Origin: Verrucomicrobiota bacterium
GTDB lineage: Bacteria > Verrucomicrobiota > Verrucomicrobiia > Limisphaerales > JAEYXS01
NCBI GenBank assembly: GCA_023431185.1
Contig: JAEYXS010000020.1
Coordinates: 1 to 40,083, forward strand
Direction of reading: 5' to 3'
Length of the DNA stretch: 40,083 nucleotides
Position numbers and translations under genes: made by a program. Of this stretch, positions 7,688 through 17,372 are shown in pieces. The first letter of the stretch is position 1. Each line of letters begins with the position of its first letter. A model generated the notes under the pieces. The model did not search any database and was not told where the DNA came from. It was given only the letters and a program-made list of their open reading frames with translations.

Positions 7688-8512
7688 ATGAAGCATATCT
7701 GGGTCGTTCTCTCGCTGGTAGTTTTAGTGGTCTCGCCAGCCACCGCCGCTGATTGGGTTTACAATTACGATCATGCTCTGCGCACAGCCGGCAACCAGAA
7801 CCGCAAGGTGCTTATCAACTTCACCGGCTCCGACTGGTGCGGCTGGTGCATCAAACTGAAGAAGGAAGTTTTCGATACCCGCGAGTTCAAAGATTTCGCC
7901 GATGATAATCTGGTATTGTTGGAGGTGGATTTCCCGGAAAAGAAACGCCAGGACCCGATCGATGCCCGGGCCAATGCGGCCTTGGCGCAAAAATTCGGTG
8001 TGACCGGCTACCCCACGCTCTATGTGGTCGATGCGCAAGGCAAGCCGCTGCAACGGCTTGGGTATGTACCTGGTGGACCTTCTGCTTTCATCAACCAATT
8101 GAACCGGTCACTCAATCCCTCCGCCCCGGCACTGGCCACGACACCACAAGGCGCTCCACGCCTGACTCCGCGTCCCGGCAACACCGTCGTGGAAGGCCCC
8201 AACGGCGAGATGCTGATCTATGGCAAAGCCGCTCCCGATGCCGCCCCGGCTCCGTCCACTCCGACTGCCCCACTGGTGCCTGCGCCCAAGGTGGTCTATG
8301 ACAAGCTGATCTTGAAAGGCATCACCGGTTCAGCCAACCGGCCGATGGCGCTGGTGAACAATAAAACCTTTGCGCCGGGCGACAGTTACAAAGTGCAAGT
8401 CGGCACTGCACAACTCAAGGTGACGTGCGTAAGCATCTCCACCGATCATGTGATGGTGCAGGTGGAGGGCGAGAAGGAACCGCGCAAGCTGGAGCTGGCT
8501 TCGGCCAAGTGA
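7688..8512 (+). CDS. Exported thioredoxin-like protein, paralogue of the preceding gene
   Basis: A 274-residue protein with the same plan as its upstream neighbour: signal peptide (about 1-20), thioredoxin-like domain with NFTGSDWCGWC and a cis-proline in GYPTLY, and the C-terminal domain from YDKLILKGITGSA to RKLEL. It differs mainly by a longer Pro/Ala/Thr-rich linker of about 65 residues between the two domains. AAGGAG lies six bases before the ATG, a strong ribosome site. The two genes are clearly a tandem duplication (the WCGWC region and the C-terminal domain are nearly identical) separated by 141 bases. They probably act on exported proteins; DsbD-like or peroxidase-like partners are not encoded nearby. 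Confidence 0.86.
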   Translation: MKHIWVVLSLVVLVVSPATAADWVYNYDHALRTAGNQNRKVLINFTGSDWCGWCIKLKKEVFDTREFKDFADDNLVLLEVDFPEKKRQDPIDARANAALAQKFGVTGYPTLYVVDAQGKPLQRLGYVPGGPSAFINQLNRSLNPSAPALATTPQGAPRLTPRPGNTVVEGPNGEMLIYGKAAPDAAPAPSTPTAPLVPAPKVVYDKLILKGITGSANRPMALVNNKTFAPGDSYKVQVGTAQLKVTCVSISTDHVMVQVEGEKEPRKLELASAK

Positions 8513-8517
8513 CCGGG

Positions 8518-8970
8518 CTATTCGCGCAGTTTGGAATCAATGATGATGGTCACCGGGCCATCGTTGAGCAAAGCCACTTTCATATCGGCACCGAATTCAC
8601 CGGTCAGCACCGGCTGACCCAAGGCTATTTGCAGTGAATTCACGAATTGCTCATACATGGGCACGGCGAATTCCGGACGGGATGAACGGGTGTAGGAAGG
8701 CCGATTACCTTTGCGTGTGCTGGCGAAGAGGGTGAACTGGCTCACTACCAGCACCTGACCTTGCGCCTCCATCACGGACAGGTTCATCACGCCGTCCGCG
8801 TCATCAAAGACCCGTAGCCGGGCGACCTTGCCGCTGAGCCATTCGATGTCTTCGGATGTGTCCGCATCCTCGACCGCCAACAGCACCAGCAGGCCGCGCC
8901 CGATGGCACTTTTCACTTGGCCATCAATGGTCACACTGGCTTCTCTAACTCGTTGTATCACGGCGCGCAT
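8518..8970 (-). CDS. dtd: D-aminoacyl-tRNA deacylase
   Basis: Removes D-amino acids and mischarged glycine from tRNA in the cytoplasm. The 150-residue product begins MRAVIQRV as most Dtd proteins do. The substrate-site motif SQFTLFA is at about 78-84 and the cross-subunit Gly-cisPro motif in NDGPVT at 136-141. The frame extends nine codons further upstream to 8997, but the family N-terminus fixes the start at 8970; there is no obvious ribosome site. Its stop lies five bases from the convergent thioredoxin-like gene. It is divergent from the NIPSNAP gene, with a promoter for the latter between them. Confidence 0.96.
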   Translation of the reverse strand: MRAVIQRVREASVTIDGQVKSAIGRGLLVLLAVEDADTSEDIEWLSGKVARLRVFDDADGVMNLSVMEAQGQVLVVSQFTLFASTRKGNRPSYTRSSRPEFAVPMYEQFVNSLQIALGQPVLTGEFGADMKVALLNDGPVTIIIDSKLRE

Positions 8971-9024
8971 GGGATGGTTGTAACGGGAAGCGGTCACGGG
9001 TTGAAGCGGTAAAGAAAGCGCGAG

Positions 9025-9053
9025 TTGACGCCCTACCGGGGAGCAGGTGTAAA
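9025..9053 (+). promoter_or_regulatory. Sigma-70-type promoter of the NIPSNAP gene
   Basis: TTGACG (9025-9030), a 17-base spacer and TGTAAA (9048-9053) match the -35/-10 consensus at five and four of six positions. The ATG begins nine bases after the -10 box, so transcription would start within a base or two of the start codon. Confidence 0.5.
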
Positions 9054-9061
9054 TTCAGTCC

Positions 9062-9868
9062 ATGAACCGTCGCCGATTTATCACCACCACTGCGGCTGCT
9101 GCCGTTGTCACCGGCCTCACCTCCACCCTTTCTTCCACCATGGCTGCCGAATCTTCCAAGAACGTGAAACCTGAATACTACGAGTGGCGCACCTACTCGC
9201 TGAAGAACGCGGAACAGCTCGCCCTGGTAGAACGGCACTGGGCCAAGGCAGCGATTCCGGCGTTGAATCGGCTCGGGGTGCGGAATGTCGGCACATTCCG
9301 CGAGCATACGCCTTCGCCCGCACCGAAGTTTTATGTGCTGCTCACCTACAACAGCCTGGAGCAGTTCAATTCGGTGAACGCCAAGCTGGCGACGGATGCG
9401 CAGTATCTGAAAGACGGGGCCGAGTATCTCGGCGTGGAAGCCAAGAGCCCGGCGTATGAGCGCATCGAGAGCACATTGATGGTGGCCTTTGATGGCATGC
9501 CAAAACTGGAAGTGCCCAAGCTCAAAGGCCAGCCGCGCGTGTTCGTGCTCCGCACCTACGAGAGTCACAACGAGACGGCGGGCAAAAAGAAGATCGAGAT
9601 GTTCAACACCGGCGGCGAGATCGAGATCTTCCGTCGAACCGGGCTCACGCCGGTTTTCTTTGGTGAGACCATCATCGGGACCAGCCGGCCGAACCTGACG
9701 TATCTGCTAGTCTTCAAGGACATGGCGGATCACGACAAGAGCTGGGCGAGGTTCCGGGTCGATCCGGCGTGGGTGAAATTGAAGAGCATCCCGGAGTATG
9801 CGGATGCGAAGATTGTTTCCAAAATCACGAAGACATTCGTCGTGCCGGCGGCCGGTTCACAGATTTGA
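9062..9868 (+). CDS. NIPSNAP family protein with Tat-type leader
   Basis: A 268-residue protein with two NIPSNAP (ferredoxin-like) repeats, at about residues 38-140 (EYYEWRTYSL onward) and 155-262 (VFVLRTYESHN onward). The N-terminus MNRRRFI followed by an Ala/Thr-rich hydrophobic run is a Tat signal; such leaders are common on exported proteins of Verrucomicrobia and Planctomycetes. Family members are widespread and their biochemical role is unsettled. It starts right after a good promoter with almost no leader and no clear ribosome site, so the mRNA may be leaderless. It ends 13 bases from the convergent response regulator gene. Confidence 0.9.
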   Translation: MNRRRFITTTAAAAVVTGLTSTLSSTMAAESSKNVKPEYYEWRTYSLKNAEQLALVERHWAKAAIPALNRLGVRNVGTFREHTPSPAPKFYVLLTYNSLEQFNSVNAKLATDAQYLKDGAEYLGVEAKSPAYERIESTLMVAFDGMPKLEVPKLKGQPRVFVLRTYESHNETAGKKKIEMFNTGGEIEIFRRTGLTPVFFGETIIGTSRPNLTYLLVFKDMADHDKSWARFRVDPAWVKLKSIPEYADAKIVSKITKTFVVPAAGSQI

Positions 9869-9881
9869 TCCGCTGCCCGCG

Positions 9882-10301
9882 TCAGCGGTTGGCCACATCG
9901 TGCTCCACGTGGCCACCCCCCAGCAGTTCAGCGATGGGCTGGAGCAGGGCGGAAGGATTGAAAGGCTTGCGGACGAAGCGATCCGGCTTGACACCGGCTG
10001 CTTCCATGTCCTCGGAGCTCATGGTTCCGCTGATGGAAATCGTCTTGAGTGATGGGTGCAGGCGGCGGCAAGCGGCAATGAGTTCGAGACCGCTCATGCC
10101 GGGCATGCGGAAATCGGTCAACAGCAAGTCGGGTTTGGGATTGGCGATGCGGAAGGCGGCCCAAGCCACCCACGGCTGGTCGAAAACTTCCACCTCAAAG
10201 CCCTCCATCTGCAGGTAGGTCCCGACGAGATTACCAATCATCGGCTCATCATCGACGATGTAAACCAATGTTTGTGTAGGGCTATTTGCCAGTGTCTGCA
10301 T
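9882..10301 (-). CDS. Receiver-domain-only response regulator
   Basis: A CheY-like protein of 139 residues with no output domain. The acidic pair D17-D18 (IVDDE), phosphoacceptor Asp63 (LTDFRMPGMSG) and Lys112 (VRKPF) are all in place, so phosphorylation should work. It probably passes a signal by protein contact in the cytoplasm. No histidine kinase is nearby, so its partner is unknown. It lies downstream of the cysteine desulfurase gene on the same strand, but the 151-base gap argues for its own promoter. The short C-terminal tail is His/Asp-containing and without a known fold. Confidence 0.92.
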   Translation of the reverse strand: MQTLANSPTQTLVYIVDDEPMIGNLVGTYLQMEGFEVEVFDQPWVAWAAFRIANPKPDLLLTDFRMPGMSGLELIAACRRLHPSLKTISISGTMSSEDMEAAGVKPDRFVRKPFNPSALLQPIAELLGGGHVEHDVANR

Positions 10302-10452
10302 GGACTAGTCTGTCTTGGTAAAAATACTGGGCACTACTTAGATTTAGAGAAACAGGGACTAGGTAGCACGTCAACAATGATTTGCCACTTTAACGCGAAT
10401 CTTGACACGAAATGGCATTCTAGAGCGTGAGGCGACCGAAATCTGACGTAGA

Positions 10453-11583
10453 TCAGCTGCGGCGTGCGGTATGAACCAGTTGCAACGCGACGAGCAGCTC
10501 CGCCCAAGACCCTATCGGCGTCTCCCAACCGGAACTGAAGCGCAAAACGCGGCCAGAGTCAGATGGCCTGTAGCCCATGGCGGAAAGGACGTGGGAGGGC
10601 ACTTCTTGTCCGCTCGAACAAGCAGAGCCGGTGGAGACGGCGAAACCGGCCTTGTCCAGCTTCACCACCCAGCGCTGCTGGCAATCCGCCTCCGGCATGA
10701 GCGCCGATACGGTGTTCCACAAGCGGGCTTGGTCAGCGCCCACGATCTCGCTGCTCGGCAATGCCTGCAGCAGTTCGGTCTCGAAGCGATCTTTCGCTGC
10801 TTGCCGGATCAGATGTTCACCTTGGGCCAAAGCTGTCTCACGTTCGCGCAAAGCGGCCACCAGCGACACCGCTCCCGCCACATTCTCCGTGCCCGCCCGT
10901 CGGCCTTCCTCTTGGGGTCCACCGACGATAAGCGGTTGCACCTTGCCTTTGGCCGGGCATTTCAGAAAACCGATGCCCCGCGGTCCGCCAAACTTGTGCG
11001 CGCAACCGCTGACGAAATCACATTCACCCAAGCCCTTGCCGGGCAGCTTGCCCAGCCACTGCGCAGCATCGCAGAAGAACGGCACACCCGCCGTGCGACA
11101 GAGCGCCAGCACCTCGCGCCAGGGTTGCAGGAGACCGGTCTCGTTATTCGCCGCCATGACCGCGAGGAGAACGGGTCGCCGCTTGCCTAATTCATTTTGC
11201 AACCAGGCGAGGTCCACTACGCCTGCGCGTGTTACCGGGATCAGGCGATGCCGCCCGGGCAACCACTTCTGCGCCGCTTTCAGCACGCAAGGATGCTCGA
11301 TGGCGGAGACCCACACTTCCCCGTCAGCAGGCAACGATTGGGCGGCGTGATGCAGCACGAGATTGTTGGATTCTGTCGCACTGGAAGTCCACACGATGTC
11401 CAGCGCATCGCAGCCGAGGATGGCGGCGAGTTCCTCGCGCACTTCCATCAATGCCCGGTCGGCGCGGCTGCCGAGGCGATGCGGGCTGGAGGGATTTCCG
11501 ATGAACTCGGCGGACGCCCGCAACCACGCCTCGCGAGCTGTCGCGCTCAAAGGTGTCGTGGCGTTATGGTCGAAGTAGTTCAC
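10453..11583 (-). CDS. Cysteine desulfurase (NifS/IscS family)
   Basis: PLP enzyme that removes sulfur from cysteine for Fe-S clusters or thiolation. The 376-residue protein starts MNYFDHNATTPL like the family. Residues seen: His97, Asp172 and Gln175 near PLP, the PLP lysine Lys197 in SGCAHKFGGPRG, and the persulfide Cys322 in STGSACSSG. The start codon is GTG; no internal ATG would preserve the conserved N-terminus. No IscU, SufBCD or tRNA-thiolation gene is adjacent, so its sulfur acceptor is open. The short catalytic loop (SACSSGQ) resembles class I (NifS/IscS-like) enzymes. Confidence 0.93.
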   Translation of the reverse strand: MNYFDHNATTPLSATAREAWLRASAEFIGNPSSPHRLGSRADRALMEVREELAAILGCDALDIVWTSSATESNNLVLHHAAQSLPADGEVWVSAIEHPCVLKAAQKWLPGRHRLIPVTRAGVVDLAWLQNELGKRRPVLLAVMAANNETGLLQPWREVLALCRTAGVPFFCDAAQWLGKLPGKGLGECDFVSGCAHKFGGPRGIGFLKCPAKGKVQPLIVGGPQEEGRRAGTENVAGAVSLVAALRERETALAQGEHLIRQAAKDRFETELLQALPSSEIVGADQARLWNTVSALMPEADCQQRWVVKLDKAGFAVSTGSACSSGQEVPSHVLSAMGYRPSDSGRVLRFSSGWETPIGSWAELLVALQLVHTARRS

Positions 11584-11597
11584 GGTTGATGCGGGTG

Positions 11598-11626
11598 AAT
11601 CTAACCAGACCGGCCGCTGCCGCCAA
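11598..11626 (-). promoter_or_regulatory. Candidate promoter of the cysteine desulfurase gene
   Basis: On the minus strand TTGGCG (11626-11621), a 17-base spacer and TAGATT (11603-11598) each match consensus at four of six positions. The predicted start leaves a leader of only about eight bases before the GTG. Confidence 0.3.
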
Positions 11627-11643
11627 TAGCCGGGTTTGCCGCT

Positions 11644-12072
11644 TCACTTCGCCACGGTCAGCAAGGTCGCAAAGGAAACGGCCAGCAGGTAGATGTTGTT
11701 TTTCGGCGTGGATTTCTCGAACCAAAAACCGTAGTCCCAATAATAAACCCCGGCCCAGGAAGGATCGAGCCCCATCAGGATGAAGCCGCCGCTGGGATCA
11801 GTGCCGATGATCAGGCCTCCAGACGGGATTTCCGGGCGCAGCCGCTGATTCCATTCATCCAGATTCAGGCCGGGCTCCACGTCCAGCCCCAGGAACACAT
11901 CCAGCGCCAGCCGTTCGTTCAAGGCGGGAATCGGCACCGTCACCGCCTGGCACTTGCCGCCATTGTTCCACTTGAGAAAATCACGGTACTCCACCGGCAG
12001 CGGGAAACTCAGGGTCGATTCAAATGTTGCCAGCCGGTCTGCCGACAGGCGCCCGTAAGGATGCAAATTCAT
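11644..12072 (-). CDS. SMI1/KNR4 (SUKH) domain protein
   Basis: A 142-residue cytoplasmic protein with the SUKH pattern: an N-terminal helix followed by LPVEYRDFLKWNNGG (about 29-43) and a central strand-rich part with IIGTDPSGGFILMG. SUKH proteins are often immunity proteins against polymorphic toxins, but many serve other roles. No toxin or secretion gene is next to it, so it is an orphan here. The frame extends to 12129; the ATG at 12072 starts just before the domain and has a weak AGG upstream. It lies 60 bases before the cysteine desulfurase gene on the same strand. Confidence 0.75.
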   Translation of the reverse strand: MNLHPYGRLSADRLATFESTLSFPLPVEYRDFLKWNNGGKCQAVTVPIPALNERLALDVFLGLDVEPGLNLDEWNQRLRPEIPSGGLIIGTDPSGGFILMGLDPSWAGVYYWDYGFWFEKSTPKNNIYLLAVSFATLLTVAK

Positions 12073-12171
12073 GCGCGCACAACCTGAAGCGCATTTTGGG
12101 TGAACCACGGTCCGACTGGACTTCACCATAAATGCGCCCGTGCTAGATACCGCAAGCCCGTCTACTTGTCA

Positions 12172-12198
12172 CCAGTGCAATTGCAAAAAGCGCACTGG
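12172..12198. repeat. Inverted repeat in the divergent SUKH/GcvH-like intergenic region
   Basis: CCAGTGC (12172-12178) and GCACTGG (12192-12198) are perfect complements separated by 13 bases. The site sits between two divergent genes and could be an operator, though no regulator is adjacent. Confidence 0.3.
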
Positions 12199-12271
12199 AG
12201 CCGGCTGCTTTTTCCTGCGCTCCAAGCTTGCCAAGCGCCGCTGCCTTCCCATCCTTTGCGCGATACGACAC

Positions 12272-12745
12272 ATGAACACCGACACCGGCAAGCTCTACTA
12301 CAAACGCTCACACTTCGTGACGCACATGCCGGTGGAGTATCTCTACAGCCCGTCGCATTGCTGGATCGCGAAGACGGGCACAGAATGCGTCTGGCGCGTG
12401 GGCCTCACCAAGTTCGCCACCCGCATGCTCGGCGAGATGGTGGATCACGGCTGGGAGATCCAGCCGGGCGTGGCCGTGAAACCAGGGCAGATCGTGGGCT
12501 GGGTGGAGGGCTTCAAGGCCATCTCGGACATCTACTGCATCGCCGAGGGCGAGTTCTTGGGCGTGAACCCCGTGCTGAAGGAAAAGATCAACCTCATCCA
12601 CAAAGACTCGTTCGGCGCCGGCTGGCTATATGAGGTGAAGGGGACACCGGACACGCGCTGCTTGGATGTGAAGACCTACCGGGACCTGTTGGACAAAACG
12701 ATCGATAAGATTTTGGAGAAGCAGCAAGGATCGGAGATCAAGTAG
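12272..12745 (+). CDS. GcvH-like lipoyl carrier protein, stand-alone
   Basis: A 157-residue protein aligning over its whole middle with glycine cleavage H protein: HCWIAKTG, VGLTKFAT, GEMVDHG, the lipoyl hairpin GWVEGFKAISDIY with Lys82 as the expected lipoylated residue, GEFLGVNP and the C-terminal GAGWLYEVK. It differs from ordinary GcvH (about 130 residues) by an N-terminal extension of about 20 residues and a lysine-rich C-terminal helix, and by Gly in place of Ser before the FK. The other glycine cleavage genes (P, T, L proteins) and lipoyl ligases are not in the window. It may be a true GcvH encoded apart or a lipoate carrier for another system. The ATG at 12272 is chosen because the upstream frame (to 12140) shows no conserved sequence. 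Confidence 0.82.
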   Translation: MNTDTGKLYYKRSHFVTHMPVEYLYSPSHCWIAKTGTECVWRVGLTKFATRMLGEMVDHGWEIQPGVAVKPGQIVGWVEGFKAISDIYCIAEGEFLGVNPVLKEKINLIHKDSFGAGWLYEVKGTPDTRCLDVKTYRDLLDKTIDKILEKQQGSEIK

Positions 12746-12805
12746 CTGGCCGGATAATGGCGTGAGAATTAATAAATCTTTTTAGCTTGTTCAGCGGGAA
12801 ACTTT

Positions 12806-13291
12806 TCACTCCTCCCCATCATAGTACTCCGCCGGCTGCTCGTTCACGATCTTACGCCGCTTCGTGCTGTGCCCCACCAGCCACTTGTTACTGTCCGGAT
12901 AATAGCAGCTTTCACCCAGCGGATTATCCGCCACCAGCAGATACACGAAATCTTCCGCGCCGCGATTGCTGAGCTGGTGCGCCTCACCGGGCTTGAAGAG
13001 AAAGGCATCTCCCGCGGTCACTTCTGTGAGCCCGTTTTCGTCACGGATGGTGCCGACACCGGAGAGGACGAAATACAGTTCCCATTGTGCCGTGTGAAAA
13101 TGATACGGACAATGCGTCGCTCCCGGGGGCAGGCGGTTCCATTCCAGATCGAAAGGATGGCGCTTGAGGATGTCCGTGGACTGCATCTCGCGGCCCAAGG
13201 CCTCGGAGATGCCTTTGTAGAACGAGTGATACTTGCCCTTGGGCGAGACGTCCTCGGTCTCGGGGATGGCAGATAGATTTACCTTTTGCAT
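12806..13291 (-). CDS. Cupin domain protein
   Basis: A 161-residue small-molecule-binding or enzyme cupin. Motif 1 is visible as CPYHFHTAQWELYFVLSG (His64, His66, Glu71) and motif 2 as PGEAHQLSN (His105), which together supply the usual 3-His/1-Glu metal site. The layout resembles quercetin-dioxygenase-like or sugar-isomerase-like single cupins, but the substrate cannot be named. The C-terminal 30 residues are charged. A small basic protein gene lies 16 bases upstream on the same strand, so both may share a transcript. No clear ribosome site precedes the ATG. Confidence 0.88.
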   Translation of the reverse strand: MQKVNLSAIPETEDVSPKGKYHSFYKGISEALGREMQSTDILKRHPFDLEWNRLPPGATHCPYHFHTAQWELYFVLSGVGTIRDENGLTEVTAGDAFLFKPGEAHQLSNRGAEDFVYLLVADNPLGESCYYPDSNKWLVGHSTKRRKIVNEQPAEYYDGEE

Positions 13292-13307
13292 GTTGAAAAG
13301 GGTCGGC

Positions 13308-13550
13308 TCAGTTCGTGGGCGGCTCTTTCAGGATGGCGATACGCACCGTTTCTTTCGACTTGGGCGGGAGGCTGATCCGGACGGTTTCCCTGCCGGGCTT
13401 CGGCTGCCCGTTCCCCCCGCTCTTCTCCTGATCTGCCTCATCCTCATTCTCATCGGCCCAAGCGGCTCCAATGGCCGGCGGCTTGGGCGGACGCGGTGGC
13501 TTCAGATTGCCGGAAGATTGTGTCTTGGGAGTATTTTTCCGATCGTCCAT
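13308..13550 (-). CDS. Small proline/lysine-rich hypothetical protein
   Basis: An 80-residue product with a Pro/Lys-rich N-terminal half (PPRPPKPP), an acidic patch (DENEDEAD) and two copies of an ETVRI motif (ETVRISLPPK and ETVRIAILKEPP) at the C-terminus. It is probably disordered and cytoplasmic. The ATG is preceded by GAGGACAGG, a credible ribosome site, and the gene is placed just upstream of the cupin gene, which supports a real gene. I know similar ETVRI-LPPK stretches from verrucomicrobial hypothetical proteins but no function. Confidence 0.6.
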   Translation of the reverse strand: MDDRKNTPKTQSSGNLKPPRPPKPPAIGAAWADENEDEADQEKSGGNGQPKPGRETVRISLPPKSKETVRIAILKEPPTN

Positions 13551-13637
13551 AGGACCTGTCCTCTGTTGCTGCTGGCTGTAAGTTGCGCCTTCCGGCGGTA
13601 AAAATCAACCGCCAGCCCGCCCAAAACCACTTCCCGC

Positions 13638-13665
13638 TTGACGCGCCAAAACCCAGTGGTAAGAC
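13638..13665 (+). promoter_or_regulatory. Candidate promoter of the FadR-type regulator operon
   Basis: TTGACG (13638-13643), 16 bases, then TAAGAC (13660-13665), a weak -10. The -10 box lies inside the inverted repeat at 13657-13674, and the start codon follows eight bases later, so binding at the repeat would block this promoter. Confidence 0.4.
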
Positions 13666-13674
13666 CTCTTACCA
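13657..13674. promoter_or_regulatory. Inverted-repeat operator overlapping the FadR-type start codon
   Basis: TGGTAAGA-CC-TCTTACCA is a perfect 8-base inverted repeat with a 2-base centre. The TGGT...ACCA ends are the hallmark of FadR-subfamily GntR operators. Its last base is the A of the ATG at 13674. Autoregulation by the regulator encoded immediately downstream is the simplest reading. Confidence 0.7.
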
Positions 13675-14389
13675 TGTCCCTGCAAACCATCGAACGCCCG
13701 GCATCCCTTGTTGAAGAGGTGTGCCGCCAGCTTTCCGGCCAGATCCGCGATGATCAGCTCGCCAATGACGGCTGGCTCCTGCCCGAGCGTGAACTCGCCG
13801 AGCGCCTAGGCGTCAGCCGCCCGGTCGTGCGCGAGGCCACCAAACGCCTGGAACTGCAAGGGTTGCTGGAGATCCGTCATGGCGTAGGCATCAAGGTGGT
13901 GGACAAGCTGCACAAACCGCTCAACGGCTCAGTCGCCCTGCTTATCCCTGATACGGCTGATCGTCTGCGCCAACTCACGGAAGCGCGCCTGCTCATCGAG
14001 CCCGGCCTCGCCCGCATGGCGGCTGAGCGCACCAACGCTGCCAGTCTGCGTGCCCTGCGCCTCAATCAGACCCGCCTCATCCAAGCGGACACGGAAGAGG
14101 AAGCCATCGAATCCGATCTCGAATTTCATCGTCTCATCGCGGTCGCCGCCGGGAATGAGATCTGCACCCTGCTCTTGGATTCGCTCGCCGAACTTGGCCG
14201 CGAAAGCCGTCAGACCACGTTGTGTGCTGTCGGCAACGCCGTGGCGGTGAATCATCACAGCCAGATCCTTGCCGCTATCGAGGCCCGTCATCCGGAGAAA
14301 GCCTACGCCGCTATGAAGATGCATCTGGAGGCCGCCGCCGTGGACATCGCCAAAGGACTGAAGCTGCGCTCGAAAGGAAAAGCAGCCGC

Positions 14390-14393
<4 letters not shown>
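13674..14393 (+). CDS. FadR/GntR family transcriptional regulator (FCD domain)
   Basis: A 239-residue DNA-binding regulator. The N-terminal winged helix covers about residues 10-76, with LPERELAERLGVSRPVVREATKRL-type recognition sequence; the C-terminal FCD effector domain shows a metal-binding set Asp148, His152 (DLEFHRLI), His195 and His217. FadR-subfamily proteins respond to organic acids such as lactate, pyruvate, gluconate or uronates. A perfect TGGTAAGA inverted repeat covers its start, suggesting autorepression. Its TGA overlaps the ATG of the PSCyt1 gene (ATGA), so it is translationally coupled to it and probably controls that operon. The ATG at 13674 is chosen over an upstream TTG (13638), which is the first base of the -35 box; no ribosome site precedes the ATG. 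Confidence 0.9.
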
Positions 14394-17368
<2,975 letters not shown>

Positions 17369-17372
17369 GCCG

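Noticed and set aside
10341..10374. Possible minus-strand promoter for the response regulator (TTGACG then an A/T stretch).
   Set aside because: The -35 is good, but at 16-18 bases no hexamer resembles TATAAT; the better AT-rich part is at more than 20 bases.
12140..12271. N-terminal extension of the GcvH-like protein.
   Set aside because: The 44 extra residues are Cys/Arg-rich and unlike any GcvH; the family alignment starts shortly after the ATG at 12272.
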